The notes: generated from the sequence alone by a model not told the origin. Counted from the first letter of the stretch, positions 1 through 5,176 are shown. The stretch is 7,391 bases of DNA from an uncultured Clostridia bacterium (GCA_947589585.1 CANQCA010000067.1:1-7391); one strand, 5' to 3'. Numbers and translations are program-made.

Positions 1-53
1 TTGTCGGAGCGCATCTTGGCGCCTTCTTTCTCGTGCGTTCTCTTTTTGCCCAT
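1..53 (-). CDS. Partial N-terminus of an unrecognised basic protein
   Basis: Reading leftward from an ATG at 53-51, the frame stays open to the window edge and gives the 17-residue start MGKKRTHEKEGAKMRSD. The ATG shares one base with the stop of the preceding small gene (TAATG), and a GAAGGA purine tract lies about 9 nt upstream, so translation coupled to the neighbour is likely. The visible part is strongly basic and hydrophilic, with no signal peptide or membrane segment. Most of the gene lies outside the window, so no family can be named. Its place as third gene in a rubrerythrin operon is the only hint of function. The start is fairly secure; that a full-length gene follows is an inference. 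Confidence 0.5.
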   Translation of the reverse strand, partial: MGKKRTHEKEGAKMRSD

Positions 54-172
54 TAGCCGCAGTCCTTCGTCGAACTCTTGCTGCCGCATTTGCCGCCGCA
101 CGACTTGGAATTTTTCACATTCTTCGTGCTGGAATTTTGGGAATTGCTTGTCTTGTTCTCCGTCTTTTTCAT
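53..172 (-). CDS. Small Ser/Asn/Lys-rich protein with C-terminal Cys cluster (39 aa)
   Basis: This 39-residue ORF begins at an ATG that overlaps the rubrerythrin stop as ATGA (169-172). A good AAGGAG site sits 5 nt upstream, so it should be translated by reinitiation after rubrerythrin. Residues 1-22 are a low-complexity, hydrophilic Lys/Asn/Ser/Thr stretch without a hydrophobic segment. The last 16 residues hold three cysteines in a Gly/Ser/Lys context (SCGGKCGSKSSTKDCG). I recognise no named family. A role as a small thiol or metal-handling partner of rubrerythrin is possible because of the cysteines and the coupling, but this is inference. The coupled start and strong ribosome-binding site are the main evidence that it is real. 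Confidence 0.72.
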   Translation of the reverse strand: MKKTENKTSNSQNSSTKNVKNSKSCGGKCGSKSSTKDCG

Positions 173-765
173 ATATTCTCCTTTTTGAAGGGAAGGTGCA
201 ATTCGACTTCGCCTTGTGACGCACCGCACAGGGGGCAGATGTTCCATGCTTCCTTGGAAGTGTGCATATAGCCGCACTCGCCGCAGATCCACAGCATCGG
301 TCGTTCCGCGCTGTAGAGGGAGCCGTCCTTGAACGCCTCGTAGAGGTATTCGAAGATGATCCGATGGTTGGCCTCCACCTTCGCTACCTGTTCGAATTTG
401 ATCGCCAGTTGCGCAAACCCCTCTTCTCTTGCGATACGGGCAAACCCGGGATAGAGGTTCTCGGCCTCATCCTGTTCGTCGATCGCCGCGAAACGCAGGC
501 CGTCTTCGATGCTTCCGCCGTGGAAAGGATAGTTCGCATCCAAATGAATATCCTCTTGGCTTCCCGCATTCTCTAAAATGGCTTCGAAAAATACCTTCGC
601 GTGATTGGTCTCGTTCTTTGCAATCGTACGGATGGTATTCGCCAAAGCCTCGTAGCCCTGCTTCATTGCCGCCTTCGCCGTAAGCTGATAGCGCATGCCC
701 GCCATGCACTCCCCCGCAAATCCTCTTGCGAGATTGTGAAATGTCTGCGTCTTGATGAATTCCAT
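169..765 (-). CDS. rbr: Rubrerythrin (diiron peroxidase with rubredoxin domain)
   Basis: This 198-residue protein has the classic rubrerythrin layout and length. Rubrerythrins reduce hydrogen peroxide to water in the cytoplasm of anaerobes, taking electrons from NAD(P)H through rubredoxin-type donors. An N-terminal ferritin-like four-helix domain (about 1-140) carries the diiron ligand pattern: Glu19, the first ExxH at Glu52/His55, a Glu cluster at 97-102 and the second ExxH at Glu131/His134. A C-terminal rubredoxin domain (about 157-190) has two CxxC knuckles, Cys161/Cys164 and Cys177/Cys180, for the Fe(SCys)4 centre. The ATG at 765 is preceded by GGGAGG at good spacing. The frame stays open upstream, but that part is antisense to the neighbouring gene and is rejected. 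It heads an operon with two small downstream genes, coupled by ATGA and TAATG overlaps. No convincing promoter or PerR-type box was found in the upstream 100 nt. Confidence 0.96.
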   Translation of the reverse strand: MEFIKTQTFHNLARGFAGECMAGMRYQLTAKAAMKQGYEALANTIRTIAKNETNHAKVFFEAILENAGSQEDIHLDANYPFHGGSIEDGLRFAAIDEQDEAENLYPGFARIAREEGFAQLAIKFEQVAKVEANHRIIFEYLYEAFKDGSLYSAERPMLWICGECGYMHTSKEAWNICPLCGASQGEVELHLPFKKENI

Positions 766-813
766 GTCATCCTCCCTTACACCCCTATTGTGGGCAGGGC
801 GATAGAAAGCTAT

Positions 814-828
814 ACAGGAAAATTCTGT
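814..828. promoter_or_regulatory. Imperfect palindrome in the divergent promoter region
   Basis: ACAGGAAAATTCTGT pairs at five of seven positions about its centre, with outer arms ACAG/CTGT. It lies 1 nt upstream of the -35 box at 830 and 49 nt upstream of the rubrerythrin start, where a repressor could affect both divergent genes. It is short and matches no operator that I can name. Confidence 0.25.
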
Positions 829-829
829 C

Positions 830-858
830 TTGACGGGGCTTTTTTCATGTGATAGAAT
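830..858 (+). promoter_or_regulatory. SigA-type promoter with extended -10, 6 nt before an ATG
   Basis: TTGACG at 830-835, a 17-nt spacer and TAGAAT at 853-858 with a TGA extended -10 (850-852) form a near-consensus housekeeping promoter. Only six bases (GGTGGC) separate the -10 box from the ATG at 865. A start 7 nt after the -10 would therefore fall on the A of the ATG, giving a leaderless transcript. Confidence 0.72.
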
Positions 859-864
859 GGTGGC

Positions 865-1857
865 ATGAAAGGTAAAAACAAATATTATAAGAAAACAAAG
901 ATTGCCCTCTATATCCTGCTCGCCTTCTTCTGTGTGCTGTTTGCCTTCCTCGCATTCTGGTGGTTCGGCAAGAGCTACCCCGCGTTTGAGGAAAAAGCCA
1001 CGTTGGGCGTAGAGACCCCCGCCCTCGGAGACGGGATCTCCCCGCAGGGACTGTGCACGCTGCCAGAAAACGAGCAGGGGTACGACTTTTTGATGAGCGG
1101 CTACATCGAGGGAAAACCCTCGCGCGTACATCTTCTCAAGGACGGGGAAAAAAGCGACGCATTCGTTACCTTTACGCAGGATGGCAAGGCGGTCGAAAGC
1201 CACTTCGGCGGCATCGCCTGCACGCAGAATTTCGTCTACATTGCAAGCGAAGAGGATGTGCTCGTCGCCCCGCTCGACAAGGTCTTGCAGGGGGAAGGGA
1301 GCGTGGAGCTTGCGGGAAGCTTGCAAACGGGCTTTACCGAAAATGCCACCTGCTGTGTGTATGAGAACATGCTCTTCATCGCCGAATTTTACCACCCGCC
1401 CAAGTATGAGACGGACGCTTCGCACACCATGCAAGCGAGTGACGGCGAGCGCCACACGCTTTGCTTTGCCTATGCTTTGGACGACGGATCCGAATACGGT
1501 ATTGCGGACATGGTGCCCACGAAAGTGCTCTCCGTGCTCGATGAGGCGCAGGGAATGCTGATCACAGACGATAGCATCTACTTCTCCTGTTCATACGGGC
1601 TCGCCTCTTCGCGCCTCATCCGCTGCCCCAATCTTTTGAAAGAGGAGGCGGGCAAGACCTTCCCCGTAAACGGAAAAGAAGTTCCCCTCTATATCGTCGA
1701 AGGGAAAAATATTCTCACGATGCCCTGTATGAGCGAGGAGATCTGCGAAAAGGACGGCAAGCTCTATATGCTGTTTGAATCGAACAGCAAGAAATACCGC
1801 TATTTCGTGCGCACGCGCATCTCCCGCCTCGTCTCCTTCGACCTCTCCGCACTGTAA
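865..1857 (+). CDS. Membrane-anchored extracytoplasmic protein, probably propeller-like
   Basis: The 330-residue product starts with a basic tail (KGKNKYYKKTK) and one hydrophobic segment at about 13-34, with no signal-peptidase or lipobox cleavage site, so it is probably an N-terminally anchored protein with its bulk outside the membrane. The rest is beta-rich, with recurring short blade-like stretches: SPQGLC (59-64), HFGGIAC (113-119), NFVYIAS (122-128), GMLITDDSIYFSCSYG (230-245) and KLYMLFES (299-306). The order of SPQG, GGI, SYG-SSRL, PCMSE and LYMLFES-KYR resembles, from memory, uncharacterised secreted propeller-like proteins of Gram-positive bacteria. Seven cysteines follow the anchor. 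No catalytic residues were recognised. No in-frame start lies between the ATG and the anchor, and no usable ribosome-binding site precedes it. It is likely co-transcribed with the Sel1 gene 23 nt downstream. Confidence 0.85.
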   Translation: MKGKNKYYKKTKIALYILLAFFCVLFAFLAFWWFGKSYPAFEEKATLGVETPALGDGISPQGLCTLPENEQGYDFLMSGYIEGKPSRVHLLKDGEKSDAFVTFTQDGKAVESHFGGIACTQNFVYIASEEDVLVAPLDKVLQGEGSVELAGSLQTGFTENATCCVYENMLFIAEFYHPPKYETDASHTMQASDGERHTLCFAYALDDGSEYGIADMVPTKVLSVLDEAQGMLITDDSIYFSCSYGLASSRLIRCPNLLKEEAGKTFPVNGKEVPLYIVEGKNILTMPCMSEEICEKDGKLYMLFESNSKKYRYFVRTRISRLVSFDLSAL

Positions 1858-1880
1858 AATCATTTTGGCGATAAAGAAAT

Positions 1881-2597
1881 ATGGATGAAAAAGAAGAAGC
1901 CCGCGCCCTATTTGTGCGCGGACAGCAGGCATATTACGGGTTCGACGGCGCAAAACGCGATATAGACGCGGCGAAAAAGCTGTATCTGCAAGCAGCATGG
2001 CTCGGCGATAAAGACGCCATGTGCTGCCTCGGGGATCTCTTTTTGCGCGGGAAAGACGGGGAAAAGGACGCCCGCGCCGCCGCAGATTGGTATCTCCGTG
2101 CGCAAAAGTGCGGCAGCAGGGCGGCTGCATACGTTCTCGGGCTCGAGATCGGCTTCTCGGAGTTTGCGGATGTGGAAGCCTACCGCAGGGCGCATCCCCC
2201 ATTGCAAAGCGAAGAGGTCCTCCCGCGCGCAGAGGCGGGAGAAAGTATGGCGCAGACGGCGCTCGGCAGTATGTATGAGTACGGGGTGGGCGTCAAGCGG
2301 ACGGATCTTCGTTCCGCATTCAAATGGTACGAAAAGGCTGCCCGAAAGGGTGACCCGCAGGCGCAGTTTTCGCTCGCGATGCTCTATGAGGAACGCGGCT
2401 TCCGAAAGGAAGGGAGGCCTGCCGCGGGTGAGATATATGCGCTCTTGCGAAGCGCCGCGGGGCAGGGGTTCCCCCGCGCCATCGAAAAGCTGGAACGCGC
2501 CGCCATGCTCGCCGCTTCCTTCGCAGAAGCGCTCGGCGCGCTCACGGATGAGGAACTTTCCATCCTTCTCGACGACGGGAATGATGCGGATGAATAG
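1881..2597 (+). CDS. Sel1-like (TPR-related) repeat protein
   Basis: This 238-residue protein has no signal peptide or membrane segment, so it is predicted cytoplasmic. It contains about four Sel1-like helical repeats, at roughly 9-46 (AAKKLYLQAAWLGDKDA), 47-82 (AADWYLRAQKCGSRAA), 123-160 (LGSMYEYGVGV then AFKWYEKAARKGDPQ) and 161-200 (FSLAMLYEE then LLRSAAGQGFPRA). Residues 84-118 are a divergent linker between the two repeat pairs. Sel1 repeats fold as alpha-solenoids that bind other proteins, so a scaffold or adaptor role is expected, though no partner can be named. The C-terminus is acidic (LLDDGNDADE). The gene follows the membrane-anchored protein by 23 nt with no terminator between, which suggests an operon. 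The ribosome-binding site is weak (only AAAGAAA before the ATG), so expression may depend on the upstream gene. Confidence 0.9.
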   Translation: MDEKEEARALFVRGQQAYYGFDGAKRDIDAAKKLYLQAAWLGDKDAMCCLGDLFLRGKDGEKDARAAADWYLRAQKCGSRAAAYVLGLEIGFSEFADVEAYRRAHPPLQSEEVLPRAEAGESMAQTALGSMYEYGVGVKRTDLRSAFKWYEKAARKGDPQAQFSLAMLYEERGFRKEGRPAAGEIYALLRSAAGQGFPRAIEKLERAAMLAASFAEALGALTDEELSILLDDGNDADE

Positions 2598-2639
2598 CCC
2601 GCATTTTTCGCCCTCGTGAGCAAAAACGGCGATACCATG

Positions 2640-2695
2640 TCCGAAAATGCCCCCTCCGCAAGGAGGGGGCCTTGTTTCGCTGTTTTTATTTCGGA
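2640..2695. terminator. Bidirectional intrinsic terminator between convergent genes
   Basis: A perfect 9-bp GC stem, GCCCCCTCC (2649-2657) and GGAGGGGGC (2662-2670), is closed by a GCAA tetraloop. In the plus direction it is followed by a T-rich tract ending in TGTTTTTATTT; in the minus direction by ATTTT. An outer inverted repeat, TCCGAAA (2640-2646) and TTTCGGA (2689-2695), encloses it and includes the ClC stop codon. It can serve the Sel1 gene and the convergent ClC gene. Confidence 0.8.
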
Positions 2696-4311
2696 GTGTC
2701 GCCCGTTTCGGCGCCTGATATGAGTTCACCGACGGAATCGCGCAGAACGGCGAGGTATTCCTCCTTCGCGCTCTCGTCGGGCGTGCCCTCGACGGTGAGG
2801 ATATCGTCTGCGGCAAGCTGCACGCCGCCGCTCGCGGGGATGTTTTCGCCGCCGCGCTCGATGGAGGTGATGAGCGCCGTCGGCGGCCACAGGATATCGC
2901 GGATGCTGCTTCCCGCTGCCGCGCCGACGCGCACTCTGAGCGTGAGTTTTTCCGCCTTCTTCCCCTCCTCGAGAAAGTCCTCCAAAAGCCGTTCGTAGAG
3001 CGGCTCCGTGCGGAAGATCCTGCCCAGCAGCATGCTGACTGTGACGGCGAGCACGACGGGCAGAAGGTAGGTGAACGAACCCGTGAGTTCGATCGTCATG
3101 ATGATAGAGGTGAAGGGCGCCTTGACGACGGTGGCAAAGAAGGTCGCGAGGCACAAAATGACGACGGTATCCGAAAGCTCGGCCGGCATGCCCATCTTCA
3201 CAAAGAGAAGGGAAAGGAGCGCGCCCGTTCCCGCACCGATCGCGAAGAAGGGAAAGGAGGTGCAGCAGGGCGTTTCGGCGCCGATGTTGCAGGCGGTGAC
3301 GACGATGCGGAGAAGGACCGCGATGAGGAGCGTCACCCAGAGCGGGGAGGAAAAGAGCGGCCCGATCTTCTCGAATGCGCCCGTTTCGCTCGCCAAACTC
3401 TCGATGAAGAACTTCCCGCTGCCCATCGCCCAGACGGAGATAAGCCCGACCGCCCCTGCGAGCATAAACGGGATGAGCATGCGCACGCCCCATACAAAAT
3501 GCTTGGGCTTGATTTTGCGGAAGAGCTTCCGCAAAGTAAGTGCGAAGAAGTAGAACGCGATGCCGAGCGCGGAGACAATAGCCGCCGCGAGGAGCGCATA
3601 GGGAAGGAAGGAAAGCGATGTCTCGGCAAAGTGGAAGCCGTAAAAGACGGGGCGCGCAAACAGCCCGAGGGGGGCAGCGAGCGCGCTGCGGATGATCATG
3701 GCGACGACGACGGAGATGAAGGAGCTTGCAAATACTTCGGGGGTGAACCGCTTGTGTGTCTCCTCATAGGCGAACACGATGCCGGTCAAGGGGGCATTGA
3801 GCGCGACGGCAAGTCCCGCGCATGCGCCGCCCGTGATCTGGTATCTTCTCACCGAAAAGCTGCGCTTCGTCATTGCGCCGAGGCCGTCCCCCACCGCGCC
3901 GCCGATCATGAGGCTGGGCCCCTCACTTCCCGCGGAGAGCCCGAAGAAGATGACGACGAGGCTCGCCGCAAACATGCCCGTGAGGACCTTATACCACTTG
4001 AAGCGCAAAAGTCCCTGCGCCGCGCCCTCCGTCTGGGGGAAGCCGCTTCCCCTTATGATGGGCAAAAAGCGCACGAGGCCGCCCACGACGACCGCGCCCA
4101 GAAAGAGCCCCGAAAAAAGCAACGGGACGAAGGCGGGATGATCGAGGATATAGCCGTAGTAGCCGCGGGCAAATTCTTCGCACATCTCCACAAGGACGTT
4201 GAAGAGGGTGACGATGACGCCCACGAACGCGCCCGTGAGCGCGCCTGCCGCCGCGATCTCCGCCCCGCGGTACAGACCGTGTCTGAGTTTGAGTTTCGCT
4301 TTCTGCTTCAT
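2686..4311 (-). CDS. ClC-family chloride/proton exchanger with C-terminal RCK_C-like domain
   Basis: This 541-residue polytopic membrane protein is a ClC transporter; members with both key glutamates swap chloride for protons. GSGFP (88-92) matches the Ser-containing filter loop, GSEGP (128-132) supplies the external gating glutamate (Glu130), and the EE at 183-184 matches the internal proton glutamate, so exchange rather than channel activity is predicted. The central tyrosine is replaced by Phe413 (TGSFTYLLP). The third filter motif, usually GGIFAP, reads CCTSFP (349-354), which is unusual. Hydrophobic helices fill about 14-430. Residues about 455-520 form a soluble domain resembling RCK_C/TrkA_C (LTLRVRVGAAAGSS, then DDILTVEG), likely a regulatory ligand site. 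It stands alone with its own promoter; the only in-frame ATG near the start has GAGGG 1 nt away, too close for a normal ribosome-binding site. Confidence 0.94.
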   Translation of the reverse strand: MKQKAKLKLRHGLYRGAEIAAAGALTGAFVGVIVTLFNVLVEMCEEFARGYYGYILDHPAFVPLLFSGLFLGAVVVGGLVRFLPIIRGSGFPQTEGAAQGLLRFKWYKVLTGMFAASLVVIFFGLSAGSEGPSLMIGGAVGDGLGAMTKRSFSVRRYQITGGACAGLAVALNAPLTGIVFAYEETHKRFTPEVFASSFISVVVAMIIRSALAAPLGLFARPVFYGFHFAETSLSFLPYALLAAAIVSALGIAFYFFALTLRKLFRKIKPKHFVWGVRMLIPFMLAGAVGLISVWAMGSGKFFIESLASETGAFEKIGPLFSSPLWVTLLIAVLLRIVVTACNIGAETPCCTSFPFFAIGAGTGALLSLLFVKMGMPAELSDTVVILCLATFFATVVKAPFTSIIMTIELTGSFTYLLPVVLAVTVSMLLGRIFRTEPLYERLLEDFLEEGKKAEKLTLRVRVGAAAGSSIRDILWPPTALITSIERGGENIPASGGVQLAADDILTVEGTPDESAKEEYLAVLRDSVGELISGAETGDTPK

Positions 4312-4317
4312 ACCCTC

Positions 4318-4346
4318 ATTTTATCATGCGCGCGGGAAAAAGTAAA
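4318..4346 (-). promoter_or_regulatory. Promoter of the ClC gene, extended -10, 6 nt before its ATG
   Basis: On the minus strand, TTTACT (4346-4341), a 17-nt spacer and TAAAAT (4323-4318) preceded by TGA form an extended -10 promoter. Six bases (GAGGGT) separate the -10 from the ATG at 4311, so transcription should start at or next to the start codon. The geometry is the same as for the promoter at 830-858. Confidence 0.62.
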
Positions 4347-4422
4347 GAAGAAACGGCACGGGCGGGCATTTCGTCCCAAAAATCGCTTCAAAAAATTCAT
4401 GAAAAAATTTTCGGAAAACCTC

Positions 4423-4450
4423 TTGACAAGTTTCGATTGTATGCTATAAT
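4423..4450 (+). promoter_or_regulatory. Near-perfect strong SigA promoter of the orphan RNA
   Basis: TTGACA (4423-4428), a 16-nt spacer and TATAAT (4445-4450) are both full consensus, and TGC just before the -10 makes it an extended -10 as well. A-tracts at about 4390-4420 (CAAAAAATTC, GAAAAAATTTTC) look like an UP element. The predicted start is about 4457. It is divergent from the ClC promoter, with about 76 bp between the two -35 boxes. Confidence 0.9.
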
Positions 4451-4595
4451 GTAGGTGAAAAGAGAAAGAAACTCACAAAAAAAGTTACTTTCAAACAAAG
4501 GTGGAAACTCCCATGGGCTAGCAAAACCTTTTCGGGCAACGGAAAAAAGGGCGGACAGGGGTCCGTACGAAATCTCATATCGGAGGTGCATCGAT

Positions 4596-4625
4596 ATGAT
4601 ACTTCAAGGCTTTATCAAAGCATGA
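4596..4625 (+). other. Possible 9-codon peptide ORF with strong ribosome-binding site
   Basis: GGAGG at 4582-4586 stands 9 nt before an ATG that encodes MILQGFIKA and a stop. The ribosome-binding geometry is ideal, yet the codons coincide with the hairpin at 4602-4627, so the purine run may serve RNA structure rather than translation. No matching family is known to me. Confidence 0.2.
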
Positions 4626-4639
4626 AGGAGGGCTGACCA

Positions 4640-4672
4640 ATGTACAATTATATGATAGGGGTGGAAAATTAG
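4640..4672 (+). other. Possible 10-codon peptide ORF with consensus Shine-Dalgarno
   Basis: AAGGAGG at 4625-4631 lies 8 nt before an ATG that encodes MYNYMIGVEN and a stop. It follows the 9-codon ORF by 14 nt. The stop region overlaps the AGGGGT/ACCCCT stem and the putative pseudoknot, so translation here would compete with folding. It may be a real micro-ORF or a chance result of purine-rich RNA motifs. Confidence 0.22.
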
Positions 4673-4814
4673 CCGATACCCCTCACGCGGCGCGGCAAGG
4701 GTCATTCCCCGCGCAGGGCATAGGCCCGAATGAGGAAATTCGGCATGAGCGATCTTGAAATCGCGGAAAAGCGGTTTGGAAGATCCCCCTGCACAACCGA
4801 ATAATTATGAGATT

Positions 4815-4847
4815 CCCCCGTGCGGTTGCGCGGGGGTTAAGTTTTTT
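4815..4847 (+). terminator. Intrinsic terminator of the orphan RNA
   Basis: CCCCCGTGC (4815-4823), loop GGTT and GCGCGGGGG (4828-4836) form a 9-bp stem with one T-G wobble. It is followed by TTAAG and six T residues (4842-4847). This is a strong rho-independent terminator that defines the 3' end of the RNA. Confidence 0.88.
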
Positions 4848-4932
4848 GTTCACAAATTTTGTTTTGCTTATGGAATAAACGCGTCATTCCGAGACCCCGT
4901 AGGGGTCGAGAGAATCCCCTAAAACGAAGTCC
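4848..4932 (+). repeat. Intergenic repeat, copy 1
   Basis: It begins right after the terminator T-tract with the 20-mer GTTCACAAATTTTGTTTTGC (4848-4867). It continues through GTCATTCCGAG (4883-4893), the hairpin GACCCC-GTA-GGGGTC (4893-4907), CGAGAG and ATCCCCT (4914-4920), to ACGAAGTCC. The same blocks recur in the same order at 5096-5176. The left end also matches, as an inverted copy, GCAAAACAAAATTTCGTG at 4940-4957, so a TIR-bounded element of about 107 bp (4851-4957) is possible. Confidence 0.85.
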
Positions 4933-4957
4933 TTTTGTCGCAAAACAAAATTTCGTG
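4851..4957. mobile_element. Possible small TIR-bounded element around repeat copy 1
   Basis: CACAAATTTTGTTTTGC (4851-4867) and GCAAAACAAAATTTCGTG (4940-4957) are inverted repeats that differ by one inserted base. They enclose repeat copy 1. No target-site duplication was clear and no transposase is encoded, so if mobile it would be a non-autonomous MITE-like unit. Confidence 0.4.
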
Positions 4958-5095
4958 AGGGGTTAGTTTGGTACATCCCTCAGCCCCGTCGCCCACTATA
5001 CTTATATGTCCTCAAAGACAGTAAGCGTGCGGTGGCTTAGCAAATTGGGGCGTGCTTGCGCAGGGAAACCCTGCTTGCACAGTGATTGAGAATGC
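4958..5095. other. Non-coding spacer between the repeats, with one hairpin
   Basis: No gene, tRNA or promoter was found here. The one structured item is GTGC-TTGC-GCAGGG-AAA-CCCTGC-TT-GCAC (5052-5080), a two-part hairpin with a 6-bp inner stem and a 4-bp outer stem. It has no T-tract on either strand, so it is probably not a terminator. Confidence 0.45.
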
Positions 5096-5176
5096 GTTCA
5101 CAAATTTTGTTTTGCGCGGGATTACGCTGTCATTCCGAGGGGCAACGCCCCGAGAGGATCCCCTTATACGAAGTCC
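5096..5176 (+). repeat. Intergenic repeat, copy 2
   Basis: The 20-mer at 5096-5115 is identical to that of copy 1. It is followed by GTCATTCCGAG (5129-5139), the hairpin GGGGC-AAC-GCCCC (5139-5151), CGAGAG, ATCCCCT (5158-5164) and ACGAAGTCC (5168-5176). The flanking blocks match copy 1 almost exactly, while both hairpin arms differ and still pair. Confidence 0.85.

Larger units (their letters stand above)
4457..4847 (+). ncRNA. Structured non-coding RNA of unassigned family (about 390 nt)
   Basis: A consensus promoter and a strong intrinsic terminator frame about 390 nt with no ORF longer than tiny ones on the plus strand. The segment is dense in local pairing: CCTTTT 4527-4532 with AAAAGG 4545-4550; CGGAC/GTCCG 4552-4565; a two-part hairpin CTTCA-AG-GCTTT-ATC-AAAGC-A-TGAAG 4602-4627; AGGGGT 4657-4662 with ACCCCT 4678-4683; GCGCGG/CCGCGC 4690-4714; CCGAAT/ATTCGG 4726-4743; GCGAT/ATCGC 4749-4764; and CGGTT/AACCG 4772-4799. 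GGCT (4631-4634) and AGCC (4671-4674) could interleave with the AGGGGT stem as a pseudoknot. It lacks the landmarks of RNase P RNA, tmRNA, SRP RNA, 6S RNA, T-box leaders or group II introns as I know them. The clostridial raiA RNA is one candidate family I could not confirm from memory. No plus-strand gene follows, so it is unlikely to be a leader. Confidence 0.72.

Noticed and set aside
766..1455. A 230-codon upstream extension of the rubrerythrin frame
   Set aside because: It is antisense to the membrane-anchored protein gene, shows no recognisable domain, and the ATG at 765 has a strong ribosome-binding site and gives the normal rubrerythrin length.
1591..2816. Long minus-strand ORFs of 203 and 302 codons across the Sel1 gene
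   Set aside because: They are Arg/Pro-rich antisense shadows of GC-rich coding DNA, without starts or motifs, whereas the plus frame has clear Sel1 repeats.
4311..4322. A three-codon leader ORF (ATG AGG GTA TGA) overlapping the ClC start
   Set aside because: It overlaps the -10 box itself, so it would not be transcribed from the predicted start; most likely coincidence.
3499..4449. Plus-strand ORF of 316 codons opposite the ClC gene
   Set aside because: Its highly charged, low-complexity product is the complement of ClC membrane helices; it also runs through both intergenic promoters.
4397..4591. Minus-strand 64-codon ORF antisense to the orphan RNA
   Set aside because: It crosses the consensus promoter and hairpins, and I saw no ribosome-binding site or recognisable motif.
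4581..4634. Resemblance to a lysine riboswitch (GGAGGTGC, CTTCAAG, GGCTGA)
   Set aside because: Only short scattered blocks match. The remaining conserved core is not seen, and no lysine gene follows.
4457..4847. RNase P RNA, tmRNA, SRP RNA, 6S RNA, T-box leader or group II intron
   Set aside because: The landmark sequences I know for each (for example GAGGAAAGTCC of RNase P, a tRNA-like end and tag ORF of tmRNA, domain V of group II introns) are missing.
4848..5176. CRISPR array
   Set aside because: There are only two repeat units about 250 bp apart, with no regular spacers and no cas genes in the window.
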